NCBI GenBank assembly: GCA_032719365.1
Contig: CM064866.1
Span: forward strand, 4,879,781-4,943,780
Source of the DNA: Prinsepia uniflora
Taxonomy: Eukaryota > Streptophyta > Magnoliopsida > Rosales > Rosaceae
DNA: 64,000 bases
Direction of reading: 5' to 3'
Made by a program: the position numbers and the translations under genes. The notes under the pieces are model-generated. The model was not told the DNA's origin. It was given only the letters and a program-made list of their open reading frames with translations, and did not search any database. Shown here one piece after another: positions 60,501 through 64,000 of the stretch; the stretch's first letter is position 1, and each line of letters opens with the position of its first letter.

Positions 60501-61381
60501 ATTAATTTAGGGGAAATGGTGGATTAGATGATGATGATGTAGTAATGATGGTGTTGGGAGGGAAACATGGAGCTGGAAACAAGGGATGGGTGACACTTGT
60601 CACTCATCCAGATGTGCACAGTCAACGGTCACTATTCATTATTATATTATTATTTTAATCCGAGTCTCGGTTCGTTAGTTCGTTTCCTTGACCATAACGT
60701 TGTCGTCGAATCTCCGATTTCGGCATGCCGCCTGTCGTTGGATTCGTATCGACGATACCTACGTAACGGTCCTTGGCCCTCGTCCATCGGACCTCCCGAT
60801 CAAAAAGTCAACATTTGGCCCCAAACATGCCAAATTACCAAAATACCCCTCAACTTCCGAACATCATAACTTTCTCTACGAATGTCGGAATCGAACGTGC
60901 CACCTGTCTATGAACTCGTGACGTCCCGAACTACGTCACGGTCATCGGTCAAAGTTCGTTTGACCGCCCGATCAAAAAGTCAACCTTTTGCCCACGACCA
61001 GGGGCAAAACGGTCATTCTGCACAATTTGTCCGATTCCGCCCTACTAACCACCGTTCAACCTCACTAATGAAGATTAGTGTCTAATCTAATCCCGGAATT
61101 CGGGACGGGTCGTTACATCATGATAGTAATGACAATTATTGTATTTTAATATCAATATTAATTATCCATTATTAAAAATAAAGATAATTAATTTTCGGGG
61201 AGAATATTGATATTACAGAGATTTTAACCCGATTAAATAACGTATTTAACTGGTAAATAGATTATTTAATATGCGGATATTTTTAAATGATCAGCGTTAT
61301 TGCCAGGGGTAATTTGGTCATTTTTGGGAATTACGGACCACGTGGCAGCTCCATAATTTTCGGATGATTTCGAGTTCCACA
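57542..61381 (-). repeat. 5' LTR of element J, split by solo LTR H
   Basis: Pieces 57542-57866 and 61123-61381 together match the 3' LTR at 48453-48990. H and one TCATG copy separate them inside an AT-rich stretch that the other LTR lacks. Confidence 0.9.
57867..61117 (-). mobile_element. Solo LTR H (TSD TCATG)
   Basis: A 3251-bp LTR in minus orientation. Its 5' end reads TGTAACGACCCGTCCCG and its 3' end GGGATGGGTCCTGTCA. Perfect duplications TCATG lie at 57862-57866 and 61118-61122. The inner block runs from GTGAGTGGAC (58076-58085) to GCATGCAT (59285-59292) and GTCCACTCAC (59311-59320). The left third resembles LTR A (shared GACATCCTTGATGTCTGACG-type blocks and CCCCGGGATTACCATGGAATG). Between the borders it has a degenerate ACTGGGCCCNNGGCCCGA array (about 58810-59095). 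Confidence 0.95.
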
Positions 61382-61386
61382 ATGAG

Positions 61387-61464
61387 GCACTGCAATTTCG
61401 AGCTCATTCCACACGGGCCCTTTTCTCTATTTCCTCCTCTTAAGTATCTTATGAATACCCCCTC
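61387..61464 (+). pseudogene. CER1: CER1-like pseudogene, exon continuation after J
   Basis: Directly after the second ATGAG copy the sequence codes HCNFELIPHGPFSLFPPLKY and LMNTP, the CER1 region that follows MNNMGHCNFE in relatives. Joined to 48452 it continues the exon with no base lost. A GTAACT donor follows at 61465. Arg replaces the usual Gly at the duplicated site. The next expected exon (the YHSLHH region) is not in the following 500 bp. It is either lost or beyond the pararetrovirus. Confidence 0.88.
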
Positions 61465-61990
61465 GTAACTCTCTCTCTCTATCTCCCCTTTTGGCCATTT
61501 TACATAAATTCTTGAACGTGCTTTATTTTCCTCGCCGTGTTCTTCTTTTCCTCTTCTTTGGATTTTGTAATTTTGTCCGTCCCTTATCTGCTTCATCACA
61601 AACTGTCCTTTTTATTTTGACATTTTCCTTCTTGCTTTTCTTCTTCCTCCACGTGTTGTGAGCTTTTGGGTTGTTCCAAAAGATTGTTGCATGCATTATT
61701 ATCAGATACATGTAATCACATTGATGTGACTAGGTACGTATACATTTGTAACTGCAATTATATGTGAATAGTAGTTATATTATTTACCATTTTTATATTA
61801 GAATCTTATCATGTTTTTAACAAGATTCTGGGTTAACTACCCTTTCATTCGGTTGTTCAGATTAGTATATTCAATCTCGTCTTTATTATCTGAACAATTG
61901 GTGACCATAAATTTTTTATCAAATCAGCGTTTTTCCTGTTCTTCAACAAATATTTCTAATTCCAAAGGGAAGTCCAATTCACTTCGATGG
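61465..61990. other. Pyrimidine-rich then AT-rich spacer
   Basis: It starts as a CT-rich likely intron of the CER1 pseudogene. No exon is recognised. The left limit of the pararetroviral remnant is somewhere in 61800-62100. Confidence 0.45.
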
Positions 61991-62989
61991 TTGGTTAGTT
62001 TTTTACCAACTCCATTACTTCTGTTTTCTCTTGTTCATAATATGTTCTGCTAGACTGTGGATGCATCACAAAAATTCGTCTTCCATCAGATGCTTTAACC
62101 AAATTTTTGGAGTTCATGAATTATTTAACAATTTCTGATGTATGAAGCAAACTATCAATCCATTGTGTTATGAGATTGATACTCAAAGCAATTTGTTTTG
62201 TTTATGGAAGGTTTTCTTCTGAAATGTCACTGTCAATTGTTTCTGTGAGTACCCAAATTTGATATGGTTGGAAAAACTTTTATATTTCTCTTCAACCCAT
62301 AGTACTTGCTATGAAGAATGTCATATATTTATTCCATTTAATTTTTTTTTTATCATATACCATTATTTTGATAAATGCCGGGAAGTCTTTTAAATGATGA
62401 AAGTGAAAACTTTGGAAAATCACTTTGTTAGTAATTCCCCAACCAAGAGTATCAATATCTCATTGTTCTTCTGTTAGAATAAAAAAAAGTTTTGGAAAAT
62501 TATCTACCAAATTTATATTTTCGTGGTTTCAAAAATACAAATCCATAATTCTCTCTTGATGATCCAACATCCTTTCTTTTATGTTACCAAAAACTTCAGG
62601 AGGCATCATCTGTCGAGCAAGTTCAAAAGACAAATTCTTCTTATTTTCTTGAAAATAGAACACATTTATTCATTTTGAAAAATTTCGGTTAATTGAAGAA
62701 AAGTATTAGTTTTTTCAAAATTAAAATCTTCATCCCATTCCATTTGTTTAATGATTTGGAATCCCAGCTTTTTCAACAAAACATTCTCTTGTTTTAACAA
62801 AGAAAATTGTTGTTCTTTTTCTTTTAAAATATTTTCAAAATTAGTTGTTTTTTCAACTATTTTGAAAGATAATTGGGTCGTGTGGTTTCTAAACCCTTTA
62901 TTTTACTTTTGGATATGGGATTTCCATATTCCATTTATTTCTTCATATAGATTGTTTTCTATTTCAGGATTGAAGAAGTCTTTTACTTC

Positions 62990-63175
62990 CGAATTGGAAT
63001 GCCATTTGTTTGGCATTCAAATGCTGGTTGAAAGTTTTTGCTGCTACTTCATAATTGTCAAAGTTTTCATAGCATGCTCCATGATATTTGTTTTCCCGTG
63101 CATGGAAATCAGACCAGTTGTTGTAGATTCCTGGTTAGAACCCTTGATACACAACATAAACTTTTTGCTTCGGTG
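62990..63175 (-). pseudogene. Viroplasmin/TAV-like domain remnant
   Basis: The minus-strand frame has VYVVY, a Gly-Ile-Tyr-x-x-Trp segment, HGACYENFDNYEVA and a following Gln/Asn-rich helix. This is the fold shared by caulimovirus inclusion-body protein (translational transactivator) and the N-terminal domain of RNase H1. An in-frame stop lies near 63131. In viruses this protein forms inclusion bodies and aids reinitiation; here it is dead. Confidence 0.65.
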
Positions 63176-63389
63176 GGTTTTTCCTCACAATTGATGTCTA
63201 GGATTGTTTACCCTTGTCCATTGAGGGTTGTTTACCCTTATCCATTTTTTGCCCAATATAAATAACTTGTTTTAGTGATCTTCTATACTAAGGAAATATG
63301 CAATGAAATTGTTAGTTCCCTTCGCATGTTCAACATTAAAAGTATATTAGGAAATAACATGATACCATTTTAATCTGCGACCATCAGTT

Positions 63390-64000
63390 ATGACTTTTTT
63401 ATTAATGAAAAAAATCATGAGCTGCTTGATTATCAATTATGAGAATAAAAACTTCCGGTGCCAAATAAATATGAAATCTTTTTATGGCAAGTTTAATAGT
63501 CAAAAGTTCTTTTTTAAAAGTAATGTATTTTACTTCATTTGGTTTAAATTTACCAGAATTATAGCCACAAATTAATTCTTTCTTTTAATGTTTTTTGGGT
63601 ATGGTGACTTTTAACGGCTTACTACCATTTTCCTTTAATGGTAAATCTTTATCATTCCAATGTTCTTTTGGAATGGCTTTTAGAACACAACCCCAATATA
63701 AATCTGAGGCATTTGTTTCTACAATTACTTTATCGCATGTTTTAGGAAAATAAACTTGTGGAATCTTTGTTAGATCATTTTTTATACTTCTAATTAATTT
63801 TCAATCTTCTTGTATCCGGTTAAATTTATGATCAATTTTTAGTTTTTTTCTAAAAGAGGAGCTTCTTTTTGTGATAAATTTTTTATAAAACTTCGTCCAT
63901 AGTTTAGGACACCTAAATAACTTTGTAACTGTTTTTTTATCTTTTAATTCTTCAGGAAAATCTCTGATTTTTGAAATGATATGTTCCTCAAGTTTTATTC
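63390..64000 (-). pseudogene. Pararetroviral reverse transcriptase thumb and RNase H remnant
   Basis: In minus direction it shows LQSYLGVLNYGRSFI (the conserved connection/thumb motif of caulimovirid and Gypsy polymerases), a T-N-A-S-D acidic motif at the RNase H start, CGYNSGKFK and a KELLTIKLAIKRF-type helix with its catalytic-region Glu. Stops occur near 63850 and 63590. The RT catalytic YxDD box would be right of the window. Confidence 0.75.

Larger units (their letters stand above)
48453..61381 (-). mobile_element. Gag-only Gypsy element J (TSD ATGAG) with nested LTRs
   Basis: An element in minus orientation. LTRs 48453-48990 (538 bp) and 57542-61381 (about 584 bp once H is removed) share TGTTGAATCAAAGATTGAAC at one edge and GATTTCGRGTTCCACA at the other. 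Perfect duplications ATGAG lie at 48448-48452 and 61382-61386. A G-rich tract (GTGGGGGCA on the minus strand, 48993-49003) precedes the 3' LTR. Inside is a decayed gag, but no protease, reverse transcriptase, RNase H or integrase, so it is TR-GAG-like. Three LTR insertions (G, I and H) account for nearly 8 kb. Without them J is about 5 kb. The gag resembles Tat-lineage elements. Confidence 0.9.
62000..64000 (-). mobile_element. Decayed endogenous pararetrovirus (Caulimoviridae)
   Basis: A minus-strand remnant of an integrated plant DNA virus with reverse transcription, cut by the window end. In its reading direction it shows the thumb/RNase H part of the polymerase (63390-64000), then a viroplasmin-like domain (about 62990-63175), then about 900 bp that may be the rest of that protein. 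Gene order polymerase then viroplasmin is that of caulimovirus-like genomes. Stops and frameshifts occur throughout, so it cannot make intact proteins. The viral coat, movement and polymerase catalytic regions, if present, lie beyond 64000. Confidence 0.75.

Overview
The window is plant nuclear DNA, most likely from a eudicot. It carries intron-containing plant genes with GT-AG splicing (a Dof transcription factor, an LHT8-like amino-acid transporter, an ent-kaurene oxidase-like P450 and a broken CER1-like wax gene). These lie in a mass of nested LTR retrotransposons with 5-bp target-site duplications (TSDs). The species cannot be told from the sequence alone.

Layout. 1-13,918: stacked non-coding LTR elements. 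A minus-strand element (A) has its long LTR at 2,897-13,199. A plus-strand element (B, 5,122-12,456, TSD TGTGC) sits inside that LTR; its two ~3.07 kb LTRs are nearly identical and create a 4.27 kb tandem duplication. 13,919-18,607: AT-rich spacer and the Dof gene (16,779-17,588). 18,608-23,823: a dead LINE split by a solo LTR (C, TSD ACTTT). 24,739-27,764: LHT8-like transporter, minus strand, five exons. 27,900-31,200: spacer with a broken TTM3-like gene copy. 31,207-36,160: ent-kaurene oxidase-like P450, minus strand, eight exons, with a hAT-type element in intron 4. 36,260-45,822: spacer, solo LTR D (TSD GTTAC), a Cassandra-type TRIM whose LTRs carry 5S rRNA-like sequence, two minisatellites and a rearranged LTR pair (E/F). 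47,636-61,464: a CER1-like pseudogene cut by a 12.9 kb gag-only Gypsy element (J, TSD ATGAG). J in turn holds three more LTR insertions (G, I with TSD CCTTG, H with TSD TCATG). From about 62,000 to the end: a decayed endogenous pararetrovirus on the minus strand.

The genes do not form a pathway or operon; plant genes are transcribed singly. Their roles are unrelated: transcription, amino-acid transport, gibberellin synthesis and cuticular alkane synthesis. The clearest signals are structural. The ~3 kb LTRs share an inner block bordered by inverted copies of GTGAGTGGAC and of an ATGCATGCAT (RY-type) motif, and the tandem repeats inside the block differ between copies. Solo LTRs with intact TSDs show repeated LTR-LTR recombination. 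Several host genes carry lesions.
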